DNA from: JAVBWI01 sp036677445
GTDB taxonomy: Bacteria > Bacillota > Clostridia > Christensenellales > CAG-138
Assembly (NCBI GenBank): GCA_036677445.1
Contig: JAVBWI010000014.1
Span: 62,001 to 126,000 of the forward strand
Direction of reading: 5' to 3'
DNA: 64,000 nt
Positions 32,684 through 40,744 of the stretch are shown in pieces. The translations under genes and the position numbers were made by a program. The notes under the pieces are model-generated. The model ran no database searches. It was not told the origin of the DNA and saw only the letters and a program-made list of their open reading frames with translations. Within the stretch, counting starts at the first letter, position 1, and each line of letters starts with the position of its first letter.

Positions 32684-32950
32684 TCAGCGTTCCTTGCCCT
32701 TATGCAGCCGGTAAAACGCTTTCAAGTCCGCCTTCACATCCTCGGGCAGCGCATGATAGCGTACGCCGCGGATCGCTCCCTCCAGCCCGCACAGGCGGTT
32801 GTAGCAGGCGGAAGGGTCCATGGCGAGTATCCTAAGCCACGTCTCGCGGCTGCCTGCGGCCTTCAGCTCGTCCGCGGTATGGATACCGACGTCGTTGAGC
32901 TGCTGTTCCATGACCTTTGCGATGTTGGGCAGTTTCGTAAGCTCAGACAT
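32684..32950 (-). CDS. TfoX C-terminal-domain protein
   Basis: This 88-residue protein matches the stand-alone TfoX C-terminal domain, a helix-hairpin-helix-like fold: LTKLPNIAKVMEQQLNDVGI, then SRETWLRILAMDPSACYNRL, then GAIRGVRYHALP. The domain is of unsettled function and probably binds nucleic acid or protein. It is 19 bases downstream of the SDR gene on the same strand. A decayed copy of its last 20 residues lies on the far side of the AT-rich gene. Confidence 0.88.
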   Translation of the reverse strand: MSELTKLPNIAKVMEQQLNDVGIHTADELKAAGSRETWLRILAMDPSACYNRLCGLEGAIRGVRYHALPEDVKADLKAFYRLHKGKER

Positions 32951-32969
32951 AGTTCATTCTCCCTCCATA

Positions 32970-33743
32970 CTATGGCGCAAATGTCCAGTTTTCGTCTCCG
33001 TGGTAAATCATCTTTTTCGTCATGCCCCCGTCCACCGTAAGGCTCGCGCCGGTAATAAAACCGGCTTCTTCGCTCAACAGGAACATGGCGGCGTCCACGA
33101 TATCCTGCGGCGTGCCCACCCGCCCGGCGGGGTGCTGCAGGTTATCCGCTTCGGAATGGACGGCTTTTTTTGTGCCGTCGCCATGGAAAGCGGCGGTCTC
33201 GATCCAGCCGGGGCAGATGGCGTTGACGCGCACGCGGCCTGAGAGGCTCATGGCAAGCGCGTGCGTGAGCGCGGATATGCCGCCCTTGGCGGCGGTATAG
33301 CTTTCCGTATCCGCCTGCGACTGAAACGCGCGGCTGGATGAAATGTTCACAATCGCCGCGCCCGGCGCAAAGGCATTTTCAAACAACCGCGTCAAATGAT
33401 AGGACGCCGCCACGCCCAGGCGCAGCACATAGTTAAAATCTTCCCATGTGCAGCCGGAACTTAGCCCGCCCCGGTTCACGCAGGCGTTGTGGATAAGGCA
33501 GTCCACCCGTGAAAACCGCGCGAGCACCGCCCAAGCGAACCCTGTAAGCGCTGCTTCCTCCGCGGCGTCGCCATGATAAAACAGCGTGCGCGAAGGCGCT
33601 TGCGCGGCAAGCCGCGCTCCCGATTCCGCATCGGTATCCATAAACGCCACCGGCGCGCCCGCGTTTAAGAACGCCTGCACCAGCGCGCGGCCGATGCCGT
33701 TCGCGCCCCCGGTGATGACGCAGACCTTGTCCGTAAAATTCAT
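32970..33743 (-). CDS. SDR-family oxidoreductase
   Basis: This 257-residue classical short-chain dehydrogenase has the NAD(P) motif TGGANGIG near residue 11, the catalytic serine in VNISSSRAF, and the Tyr-Lys pair in SYTAAKGG near residue 148. A C-terminal ITGASLTVDGG is typical. An acidic residue at the end of the second strand (MDTDAES) favours NAD over NADP. The substrate is unknown. The ATG at 33743 has GGGGAGG upstream. Confidence 0.9.
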   Translation of the reverse strand: MNFTDKVCVITGGANGIGRALVQAFLNAGAPVAFMDTDAESGARLAAQAPSRTLFYHGDAAEEAALTGFAWAVLARFSRVDCLIHNACVNRGGLSSGCTWEDFNYVLRLGVAASYHLTRLFENAFAPGAAIVNISSSRAFQSQADTESYTAAKGGISALTHALAMSLSGRVRVNAICPGWIETAAFHGDGTKKAVHSEADNLQHPAGRVGTPQDIVDAAMFLLSEEAGFITGASLTVDGGMTKKMIYHGDENWTFAP

Positions 33744-33818
33744 CCGTACCTCCCCAGGCAATTTCCTATGGCAAATATCACCTTCATTATACTTGCCGGC
33801 GGACGGTTTGGAAACATG

Positions 33819-33850
33819 AAAAAAGCCGGCCGCTTGCTGTGCGACCGGCT
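33819..33850 (-). terminator. Terminator after the nucleoside ABC operon
   Basis: On the minus strand AGCCGGTCGC/GCGGCCGGCT (33824-33850) forms a 10-pair stem with one mismatch, followed by a run of six T. It ends the BMP transporter operon. Confidence 0.85.
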
Positions 33851-33865
33851 ACCCTTAGTTGTATA

Positions 33866-35386
33866 CTATGCTTCCGCCTGTTTGCGCTCGCCCGCCATCA
33901 TCAGGCCCAGGCTGTTGCGGGTGGCGTCCTTCTGATCCACGACGCCCATGATTTCACCCTCGTATAATACGAGTATGCGGTCGGAAATCTCCATGATTTC
34001 ATCGAGCTCGGTTGAAACCAGCAGCACCGCCGCGCCCCGGTCGCGTTCCTCAACAATACGGGATTGTATGTACTTTGTCGCTCCGATGTCCAAGCCCCGG
34101 GAAGGGTGCACCGCAATGAGCAGCTTGGGCTCGCGGTCCAGCTCGCGCCCCACCACAAATTTCTGCTGGTTGCCGCCCGAAAGGTTGCCCGCGAACTCGG
34201 CAACATTGGGCGTTTTCACATTGTAGCGCTCGCACAGCCCGGTGCTGTGCCGGTCGATCCACTTCCAATGCAATACGCCGTGGGTGGAAAAGGGCTTCTG
34301 GTCGTAGCTCATCAGCGTCAGGTTCTCGCGCAGGTTCATCTTGGCGATCATGCCCATCTTGTGCCGGTCCTCGGGGATGTGCGACACGCCGTGCTTGAGT
34401 ATCTCCCGGGGGGATTTACAGGTACAGTCCGCGCCGTCGATGGTGACCTTGCCGCTTTGCGGCTTCAACAGCCCCGTGATCGCGCGGATCAGCTCCGACT
34501 GACCGTTGCCGTCCACGCCGCAGACGCCTACGATCTCGCCCGCATGCACGCTGAAGGATACGTTCTTGACAGCCAGGAGCTTGCGGCTGTTCAGGCAGGT
34601 GAGGTTGTGCACCTTCAGCACCTCTGCGCCGGGCTTCGCGGCGTCTTTTGCGGTCACCAGGTTGACATCCTGCCCCACCATCAGCGCGGCCAGATGCTCT
34701 TTATCCGTGATCTCTTTAATCGGCAGGCCGGAGGCGACGACGCGGCCCAGACGCAGCACCGTGCAGCGGTCGCAAATGGCCATGATCTCCGCGAGCTTGT
34801 GGCTGATGAATATCACCGTCTTGCCTTCCCCGGTCAATTGGCGGATCATATCGAACAGGCCTTCCACCTCCTGCGGCGTCAGCACGGCGGTGGGTTCGTC
34901 GAGTATTAGAAGATCCACGTTGCGGTAGAGCGCCTTCAATATTTCCAGGCGCTGCTGCTGGCCCACGGAAAGCTGCTCCACCTTCATCCACGGATCGATC
35001 TGCATATTGTAGCGCGCGGCCATTTCGGTAAACCGTTTGGCGGCGGCTTTTAAATCCAGCACTTCTCTGTTGCCCTGATAGCCCAGCACCACGTTTTCTA
35101 TGGCCGAGAGCGCGGGGATGAGCATAAAGTGCTGGTGCACCATGCCGATGCCATGCTCAATCGCCTGCTTGGGGTCGCGTATGCGCGCAGGCTTGCCGCG
35201 ATAATACACTTCGCCTTCGCTTTGGGCGTACATGCCGTAAAGTATATTCATGAGCGTCGACTTGCCCGCGCCGTTTTCACCCAGAAGCGCATGCACTTCG
35301 CCCTGCTCGACAGTCAGGTTTACGTCCTCGTTTGCGACCACGCAGCCGAAGCGTTTGGTCACATGCCGCATTTCCAAGAGTGCCAT
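33866..35386 (-). CDS. ABC transporter ATP-binding protein, double-domain, nucleoside type
   Basis: This 506-residue protein holds two fused ABC ATPase domains. The first has the Walker A GENGAGKST near residue 38 and Walker B LLILDEPTA. The second has the degenerate P-loop GVDGNGQSEL near residue 288 and LSGGNQQKFVVGRE. The second D-loop region reads AVHPSRGLD where acidic residues are usual, so the second site is probably inactive, as is common in NupO/YufO-like proteins. It powers import through the two permeases encoded upstream. Confidence 0.93.
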   Translation of the reverse strand: MALLEMRHVTKRFGCVVANEDVNLTVEQGEVHALLGENGAGKSTLMNILYGMYAQSEGEVYYRGKPARIRDPKQAIEHGIGMVHQHFMLIPALSAIENVVLGYQGNREVLDLKAAAKRFTEMAARYNMQIDPWMKVEQLSVGQQQRLEILKALYRNVDLLILDEPTAVLTPQEVEGLFDMIRQLTGEGKTVIFISHKLAEIMAICDRCTVLRLGRVVASGLPIKEITDKEHLAALMVGQDVNLVTAKDAAKPGAEVLKVHNLTCLNSRKLLAVKNVSFSVHAGEIVGVCGVDGNGQSELIRAITGLLKPQSGKVTIDGADCTCKSPREILKHGVSHIPEDRHKMGMIAKMNLRENLTLMSYDQKPFSTHGVLHWKWIDRHSTGLCERYNVKTPNVAEFAGNLSGGNQQKFVVGRELDREPKLLIAVHPSRGLDIGATKYIQSRIVEERDRGAAVLLVSTELDEIMEISDRILVLYEGEIMGVVDQKDATRNSLGLMMAGERKQAEA

Positions 35387-35399
35387 GCCGTCCACCTCC

Positions 35400-36314
35400 T
35401 CATTCCTTGACGTAGGGGATAGCGCTCGAAGCGGGCTTGTTGCTTCTGCGGATCAGGCCGCACAGCGCCAAAATGGTAATCACATAGGGCAGCATCAGCA
35501 GGAACTGGTACGGGATGCCCGTGCTCAGCGCCTGCAGCTGGTACATCAGCGCGTTGCTTACGCCGAACACCAGCGATGCGCCCAGAACGCCGAGCGGGGT
35601 ATAGTTGCCGAACACCACCGCGGCGAGCGCCATGAAGCCGCCGCCTGCGATCATACCCTCCGTAAAGAAGCTCATTTGCCCCATGGATACGAAGGAGCCC
35701 GCAAAGCCTGCCATCATGCCGCTGTACAGCACGCTCATCCAGCGGGTGCGCGCCACGTTGATGCCCACCGTATCGCACGCGCGTGGGTTTTCACCCACCG
35801 CCCGCAGCTTCAGGCCCGTATTGGTGCGAAACATCACGAACCAGGCGACGGGAACGAGCAGGAGCGCGATGTACACGGGCGCCGGCTGGTTAAAGAGTAC
35901 GTCGCCCAGTATGGGAATGCCGGATAGCCCGGGTATGGGCGCCGCGGAGAAGGAATCAATCCTCGGCGGGCTGGTGCTCGCGCCGAACATCGCGCGGTTG
36001 ATGGTAATGGTGAGGCCCGAAGCCAGTATATTGAGGCCAGTACCGATGACCGTCTGGTCCGCCTTGATGGTCACGGTAAACAAAGCGAATATGGCAGAGA
36101 ACAGCATGGTGACGACCATGGCGATCAAAGCGCCCAGCCATACCGAACCGGTAATATACGAACCGATCACGCCCGCGAGCGCACCCACGAGCATCATGCC
36201 TTCCGTGCCGATGTTTACGATGCCCGCCCGTTCGCTGAACACAATGCCAAGGCCAGCTAAGAGTATGGGCGTGGCCAGCATGATCACGGACGCAAGAAAA
36301 CTGGTGATATCCAT
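35400..36314 (-). CDS. ABC transporter permease, nucleoside type (second)
   Basis: This 304-residue membrane protein of the branched-chain/ribose-type permease family has about eight to ten helices. The conserved ERAGIVNIGTEGMMLVGALAG lies near residue 28. It forms a heterodimer with the permease encoded just upstream, 1 base away. GVNVART-like and NPRACDTVGIN segments match the YufQ/NupQ group used for purine nucleosides. Confidence 0.92.
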   Translation of the reverse strand: MDITSFLASVIMLATPILLAGLGIVFSERAGIVNIGTEGMMLVGALAGVIGSYITGSVWLGALIAMVVTMLFSAIFALFTVTIKADQTVIGTGLNILASGLTITINRAMFGASTSPPRIDSFSAAPIPGLSGIPILGDVLFNQPAPVYIALLLVPVAWFVMFRTNTGLKLRAVGENPRACDTVGINVARTRWMSVLYSGMMAGFAGSFVSMGQMSFFTEGMIAGGGFMALAAVVFGNYTPLGVLGASLVFGVSNALMYQLQALSTGIPYQFLLMLPYVITILALCGLIRRSNKPASSAIPYVKE

Positions 36315-36315
36315 G

Positions 36316-37443
36316 TTACGCCACCCCCTCTTCCGGCAAAACCCTGGTCGGGTCGGAAGGTCCCTCCGGCTTGGGGCATTCTTTGACCTTGCGTTTCCTC
36401 CACTGGAACATGGCGCGCCCCGCGATGAACACGATGACCAGCGCCTGCACCACCAGCACGACGGAGGAGCTTACGTCGGTAAGCGTCTGCATCTTGAGCG
36501 AACCGGACTGCAGCCCCCCGAAGAGTATGCCGGAAAGGAATATGCCGATGGGGTTGTTATTGCCCATGAGCGCCACCGCGATGCCCGTAAAGCCATACGT
36601 GATAGAGAAGGAGGTCATCATCAGCCGGTACTGCACGGCGATGATTTCCACACATCCGCCCAGGCCCGCAAACCCGCCCGCAAGCAGCATGGAGAGTATG
36701 CTCGAACGCTTGATGCTCATGCCCGCGTAAGCGCCCGCGGTGGGGTTGAGGCCTACGACGCGCATTTCAAAGCCCTTCGTTGTTTTCCATAGGAAGAAGT
36801 AATAAAACGCAATGGCCGCAAGCACGATGAACACGCCGTAGTGCAGCCGGAAGCTGCCGGTAAACAGCCTCGGCAGCTGCGCACTTTCAATGATCTGCGC
36901 GGATTGGGGATAAGAGCTGGAAGCGCTTTCCTTAATGGGGCCGGTAACAAAAAAGCTGATGATCTGGATGGCGATATAGTTGAGCATGATGGTGGTGATC
37001 AGCTCGCTCGCGCCGAATTTGATCTTCAGCGCCGCAACGATAAGGCCGTAGAGCGCGCCGCCCACAAAGCCCGCGATGAGCGTAAGCGGCAAATGCAGCA
37101 GCATGGGCATATTGGGAAAGCTGACGCCCACGATGGTCGCTAAAAGCGCGCCCATACGGAACTGGCCTTCCGCGCCCAGGTTGATAATGCCGCACCGCCG
37201 CGCGATGGCGTAGGAAAGCGCCGTAAACATTAAGGGTATGGCCTTCACGAAGGTTTCATCCCAGGCGTTGACGCTGCCGAAAGCGCCCTTGAACATGGCC
37301 TGGTATGCTTCCAGAGGGCTGCTTTTGGCGGTGAAGGCGATTACAACGCTGCCTATGAGCAGGGAGGCCGCAAGCGCCACCACGGGGAAGTATATGGTTT
37401 TAAAAAATGATAACAGTTTTTTGGATATGCTGCCTGCAGCCAT
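36316..37443 (-). CDS. ABC transporter permease, nucleoside type (first)
   Basis: This 375-residue membrane protein with about ten helices carries the hallmark ARRCGIINLGAEGQFRMGALLA near residue 81 and GLNPTAGAYAGMSI near residue 228. It is the larger partner permease of the BMP transporter. The N terminus has a cytoplasmic lead before the first helix, and the C terminus is basic. It follows the substrate-binding protein gene by 90 bases, including a hairpin. Confidence 0.92.
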   Translation of the reverse strand: MAAGSISKKLLSFFKTIYFPVVALAASLLIGSVVIAFTAKSSPLEAYQAMFKGAFGSVNAWDETFVKAIPLMFTALSYAIARRCGIINLGAEGQFRMGALLATIVGVSFPNMPMLLHLPLTLIAGFVGGALYGLIVAALKIKFGASELITTIMLNYIAIQIISFFVTGPIKESASSSYPQSAQIIESAQLPRLFTGSFRLHYGVFIVLAAIAFYYFFLWKTTKGFEMRVVGLNPTAGAYAGMSIKRSSILSMLLAGGFAGLGGCVEIIAVQYRLMMTSFSITYGFTGIAVALMGNNNPIGIFLSGILFGGLQSGSLKMQTLTDVSSSVVLVVQALVIVFIAGRAMFQWRKRKVKECPKPEGPSDPTRVLPEEGVA

Positions 37444-37491
37444 GGTATTTCCTCCCTAATCGTCATTTGCGATGTATAACGAACAAATGAC

Positions 37492-37517
37492 GGCCAGGGT
37501 GCTTACGCGCCCTGGCC
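37492..37517 (-). promoter_or_regulatory. Hairpin between the binding-protein and permease genes
   Basis: GGCCAGGG and CCCTGGCC frame a strong stem with no T run. Such hairpins after a binding-protein gene often protect the upstream mRNA and reduce read-through, giving more binding protein than permease. Confidence 0.6.
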
Positions 37518-37533
37518 GGAAAAGTAACCTGTT

Positions 37534-38574
37534 TTAAGCAAGATCGATGGTGATTTCGCCTGCGGCCAGCTTATCCGCGATTTCCTGCAGCCGGGTCTTG
37601 ACTTCTTCGGGGACTTCGATGTAATAGTCGCCGATGTAGACAACGCCCTGCGCGGCGCCCATCCTGAGCACTTCGTCGGCGATGGTGCCTTCGAGGTACG
37701 CTTTATAGGCGGCCTCATAAGCGATGGATGTATCCTTCACGATGGCGACCACAGCGGCGTTGGGCGCGACGGTCTCCTGGTTGAGGCCGGAGCCGATGCC
37801 CTTGACGCCCCCTTCTTCAGCCGCTTCCATAACGCCCAGGGATGCCTGGTTGGCCATGGGGGCCAGCACGTCCGCGCCCTGCCCGATCATGGATTTGGCG
37901 AGGCTCTTGGCGGCGTTGACGTCGTCAAAGTTGCCGGTGTTGTTGGAAAGCACCTTTACGTCGGGGTTGACATACGCAACGCCCTGCGCAAAGCCCTTGC
38001 CGCCGTTCAAGATCGGCTGGATCTCAAGGCCGCCGATAAAGCCGACGGTGCCGGTCTCGGTCAAGAGCGCCGCGAGAGCGCCCATCAGGAAGCCCTGCTC
38101 GGCATCCTGAATGGCAAAGGAAGCCACGTTGTCCGCGATGACGCCGGAGTTGATCATGAAGAACTGGGTGTCGGGATAATCCACAGCGGTGGCCGCGCCG
38201 GCATCCGCATAGCTGTTGGTAGAGAGGAAGATCACGTCGAAACCTTCGTCCGCATATGTGCGGATCGCGTCGGAAACGGCGGAAGCGGGGACGTTTTCAA
38301 TATGTTTGACCTCTGCGCCCAGCGCATCGATCTTCATAAGGCCGTTGTAGGCGGTCGCATTCCAGCTCATGTCGGAAATCGCGCCTTCGAGTATGAGCGC
38401 GACGCGGACGGGCTCTTCCGCGGCGGGCTCTTCAGCAGGCTCTTCGGCCGGCGCTTCTGCGGGCTGCTCCGTTGCAGCGGGCTCTTTTGCGGGCTGCTGC
38501 GCGCAGCCGGCCACAACTGCGAACACCATCAGCAGTGAAAGGACGAGAGCCAATCGTTTCATCATCTTGGTCAT
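37534..38574 (-). CDS. BMP-family lipoprotein, nucleoside-binding component
   Basis: This 346-residue lipoprotein has signal peptide and lipobox VVAGC near residue 24. An Ala/Glu/Pro-rich spacer (about 26-55) precedes the BMP/PnrA substrate-binding fold. The family binds purine nucleosides in several bacteria. AAGGAG lies 9 bases before the ATG at 38574. It is first in an operon ordered binding protein, permease, permease, ATPase, rather than the more usual order with the ATPase second. The next genes on the other side are a GGT-like enzyme and Se-XDH, suggesting purine uptake for oxidation. Confidence 0.93.
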   Translation of the reverse strand: MTKMMKRLALVLSLLMVFAVVAGCAQQPAKEPAATEQPAEAPAEEPAEEPAAEEPVRVALILEGAISDMSWNATAYNGLMKIDALGAEVKHIENVPASAVSDAIRTYADEGFDVIFLSTNSYADAGAATAVDYPDTQFFMINSGVIADNVASFAIQDAEQGFLMGALAALLTETGTVGFIGGLEIQPILNGGKGFAQGVAYVNPDVKVLSNNTGNFDDVNAAKSLAKSMIGQGADVLAPMANQASLGVMEAAEEGGVKGIGSGLNQETVAPNAAVVAIVKDTSIAYEAAYKAYLEGTIADEVLRMGAAQGVVYIGDYYIEVPEEVKTRLQEIADKLAAGEITIDLA

Positions 38575-39006
38575 TTTGTTCTTCTCCTTGTTCAGTGATA
38601 TTTATTCAGGGATGATACGAACTCTTCGCCGCATATACCCGCTGAACCGTATGGATTTGCTGCAATCACGACGCCTGTCCCGGCAAAAATCAATGCTTTT
38701 AGTCTATCATAGCCAATAGTAAAAATCTATTAATTTTTTTATATGCAAAAAAAAATTATTTTTCCATATTTCCGAACATGCTGTCAGATACACGCAGGGC
38801 CCCGCACGGCTCTGTACGGGTGGCACACTATCCGGGAAAGCGCCATGAAAAGGCGTGCGAAACGTAAAAGTTGTCTGCATTTTTATAGACTTTGCACAAA
38901 AAACGCATTCTATGCGTTAACGGAAAATGACAGGAAAGCATAGCGTGTCACTGGAGAATATTCGGAATTTACCAACGGGCGGCTCCGGGCGGGTTGGGGG
39001 CGTATC
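38575..39006. other. Divergent intergenic region, no gene recognised
   Basis: This 430-base stretch between the BMP operon and the GGT-like gene is AT-rich in its first half (38700-38770) and carries the promoters of both units. I looked for purine-type and other riboswitch cores and found none convincing. A short open frame at 38743-38943 has no ribosome site and is not protein-like. Confidence 0.4.
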
Positions 39007-39035
39007 TTGCGCGCGCATGCAATCTGTGGAATAAT
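39007..39035 (+). promoter_or_regulatory. Promoter of the GGT-like gene and Se-XDH
   Basis: TTGCGC (39007-39012), 17 bases and AATAAT (39030-39035) lie about 68 bases before the GTG start. Confidence 0.55.
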
Positions 39036-39103
39036 GGGTGCAAAGAGAATTTGGCCTGTAAAGTCGGCGTTTTGAGCAAACGCGATTGTAAGGAGGAGCG
39101 GCC

Positions 39104-40717
39104 GTGCTCCCTCTCCATGATGTGTATGAAATGCAATATCCTTCGATTCGCCAGGTAACTTATGCCGGGCGCGGCATGGTATGCGCTTCGCAGCATTTGG
39201 CGGTGCAGGCGGGGCTTTCGATGCTCCGGGCGGGAGGCAACGCCGTGGATGCGGCGGTAGCCGCGGCCGCGGCGCTTACCGTGGTGGAGCCGTGCTCCAA
39301 CGGCATCGGCGGCGACGCTTTCGCGCTGGTATGGATGCGCGGGCGGCTGTACGGGCTTAACGCGAGCGGCCCCGCGCCCGCGCTTGCGGATGCGCAGTCC
39401 ATCCGCGCGCAGGGGCATACGCAAATGCCGGCGCTGGGTTGGCTGCCGGTGACGGTGCCCGGCGCGCCGGCGGCGTGGGCGGCATTGTCCGGCCGGTTTG
39501 GCAAACTGCCCTTTGCATCGCTGTTTGAGCCCGCCGTAGGCTACGCCGCACAGGGATATCCTGTTTCGCCGGTGACGGCCCGCGTGTGGGCGGATTGCGA
39601 AGAACAGCTCAGGTCCTCGCTTTCCAAAACGCATTTCGCCCGCTGGGCCGAGGTGTTCGCGCCAAAAGGCGTTGCGCCGCGCCCAGGGGAGATATGGGCT
39701 TCAGAGGCGCATGCACAGACTTTGCGCGACATCGCGGCTACAAAATCCGAGTCCTTTTACCGCGGCGCGCTCTCAGAACGCATCGACGCATACGCAAAAG
39801 AGGACGGCGGGTATATAAGAAAGGAAGACCTCGCCGCCTACCGCCCGGAATGGGTAACGCCTATCAGCACGCGCTACCGCGGCTATGATATATGGGAGAT
39901 CCCGCCAAACGGCCACGGAATCGTGGCGCTGATGGCGCTCAATATACTCAGCGGCTATGATTTTGCACAGCGTGACACGGTGGAAACGCTGCACTTGCAA
40001 TGGGAAGCCATGAAGCTCGCATTTGCAGACGGCAGGCATTACATTGCCGATCCGCATGCCATGCGTGTCACTACGGAACAGTTGTTGAGCAACGGCTACG
40101 CGGCACAGCGCCGGGCACTGATCGGCGCGCAGGCTTTGACGCCTGCGCCGGGCGTGCCCGACGGGTCGGATACGGTGTATTTCTGTACTGCCGACAGCGA
40201 AGGCAATATGGTTTCCATGATACAGAGCAACTACCAGCAGTTCGGTTCCGGCCTTGTCGTCCCGGGCACCGGCATCGCGCTGCACGACCGCGGGGCAAAT
40301 TTTTCGCTGGATTTGGCGTCGCCCAACTGTATTGCGCCGCGCAAAAAACCGTATCATACCATTATCCCCGGTTTTCTGACCCATCAGGGGCAGGCGGTCG
40401 GCCCTTTTGGCGTGATGGGCGGCTTCATGCAGCCGCAGGGGCATGTGCAGGTCATCATGAACAGCCTGGATTTCCACCTAAATCCGCAGCAGGCGCTGGA
40501 CGCCTGGCGCTGGCAGTGGATCGGCGGCAAGCGCATGCTTGTCGAACCGGCGTTTCCGGAGTCGTTGGCCGAGGGACTGCGCGCGCGGGGGCACGAGGTA
40601 CTCTATGCGCCGGACTATTTGACGTTCGGGCGCGGACAGATCATATGGCGGGATGAACACGGCGTGCTGTGCGGCGGTACCGAGCCGCGGGCGGACGGCG
40701 CCTGCGCGGCCTGGTGA
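39104..40717 (+). CDS. Gamma-glutamyltransferase-family protein, cytoplasmic type
   Basis: This 537-residue Ntn hydrolase of the GGT family opens with VCASQHLAVQAGLSMLRAGGNAVDAA. The cleavage/nucleophile threonine is expected at the DTVYFCTADSEGNMVS segment near residue 365, and the glutamate-binding loop GSGLVVPGTGI follows. It has no signal peptide, unlike secreted GGTs. Where classical GGTs read TTH, this has DTVYF, so the acceptor or substrate may differ. GGAGGAG precedes the GTG at 39104. It ends 27 bases before Se-XDH and is presumably co-transcribed with it. Confidence 0.87.
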   Translation: MLPLHDVYEMQYPSIRQVTYAGRGMVCASQHLAVQAGLSMLRAGGNAVDAAVAAAAALTVVEPCSNGIGGDAFALVWMRGRLYGLNASGPAPALADAQSIRAQGHTQMPALGWLPVTVPGAPAAWAALSGRFGKLPFASLFEPAVGYAAQGYPVSPVTARVWADCEEQLRSSLSKTHFARWAEVFAPKGVAPRPGEIWASEAHAQTLRDIAATKSESFYRGALSERIDAYAKEDGGYIRKEDLAAYRPEWVTPISTRYRGYDIWEIPPNGHGIVALMALNILSGYDFAQRDTVETLHLQWEAMKLAFADGRHYIADPHAMRVTTEQLLSNGYAAQRRALIGAQALTPAPGVPDGSDTVYFCTADSEGNMVSMIQSNYQQFGSGLVVPGTGIALHDRGANFSLDLASPNCIAPRKKPYHTIIPGFLTHQGQAVGPFGVMGGFMQPQGHVQVIMNSLDFHLNPQQALDAWRWQWIGGKRMLVEPAFPESLAEGLRARGHEVLYAPDYLTFGRGQIIWRDEHGVLCGGTEPRADGACAAW

Positions 40718-40744
40718 ATTGGAAGTTCTGGAGGAGAATACGAT

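Noticed and set aside
38743..38943. 66-codon frame in the BMP-GGT gap
   Set aside because: No ribosome site and irregular composition; it sits in a promoter region.
38575..39100. Possible purine or molybdenum-cofactor riboswitch upstream of the BMP or GGT genes
   Set aside because: I could not find the conserved core or a terminator/antiterminator pair on either strand.
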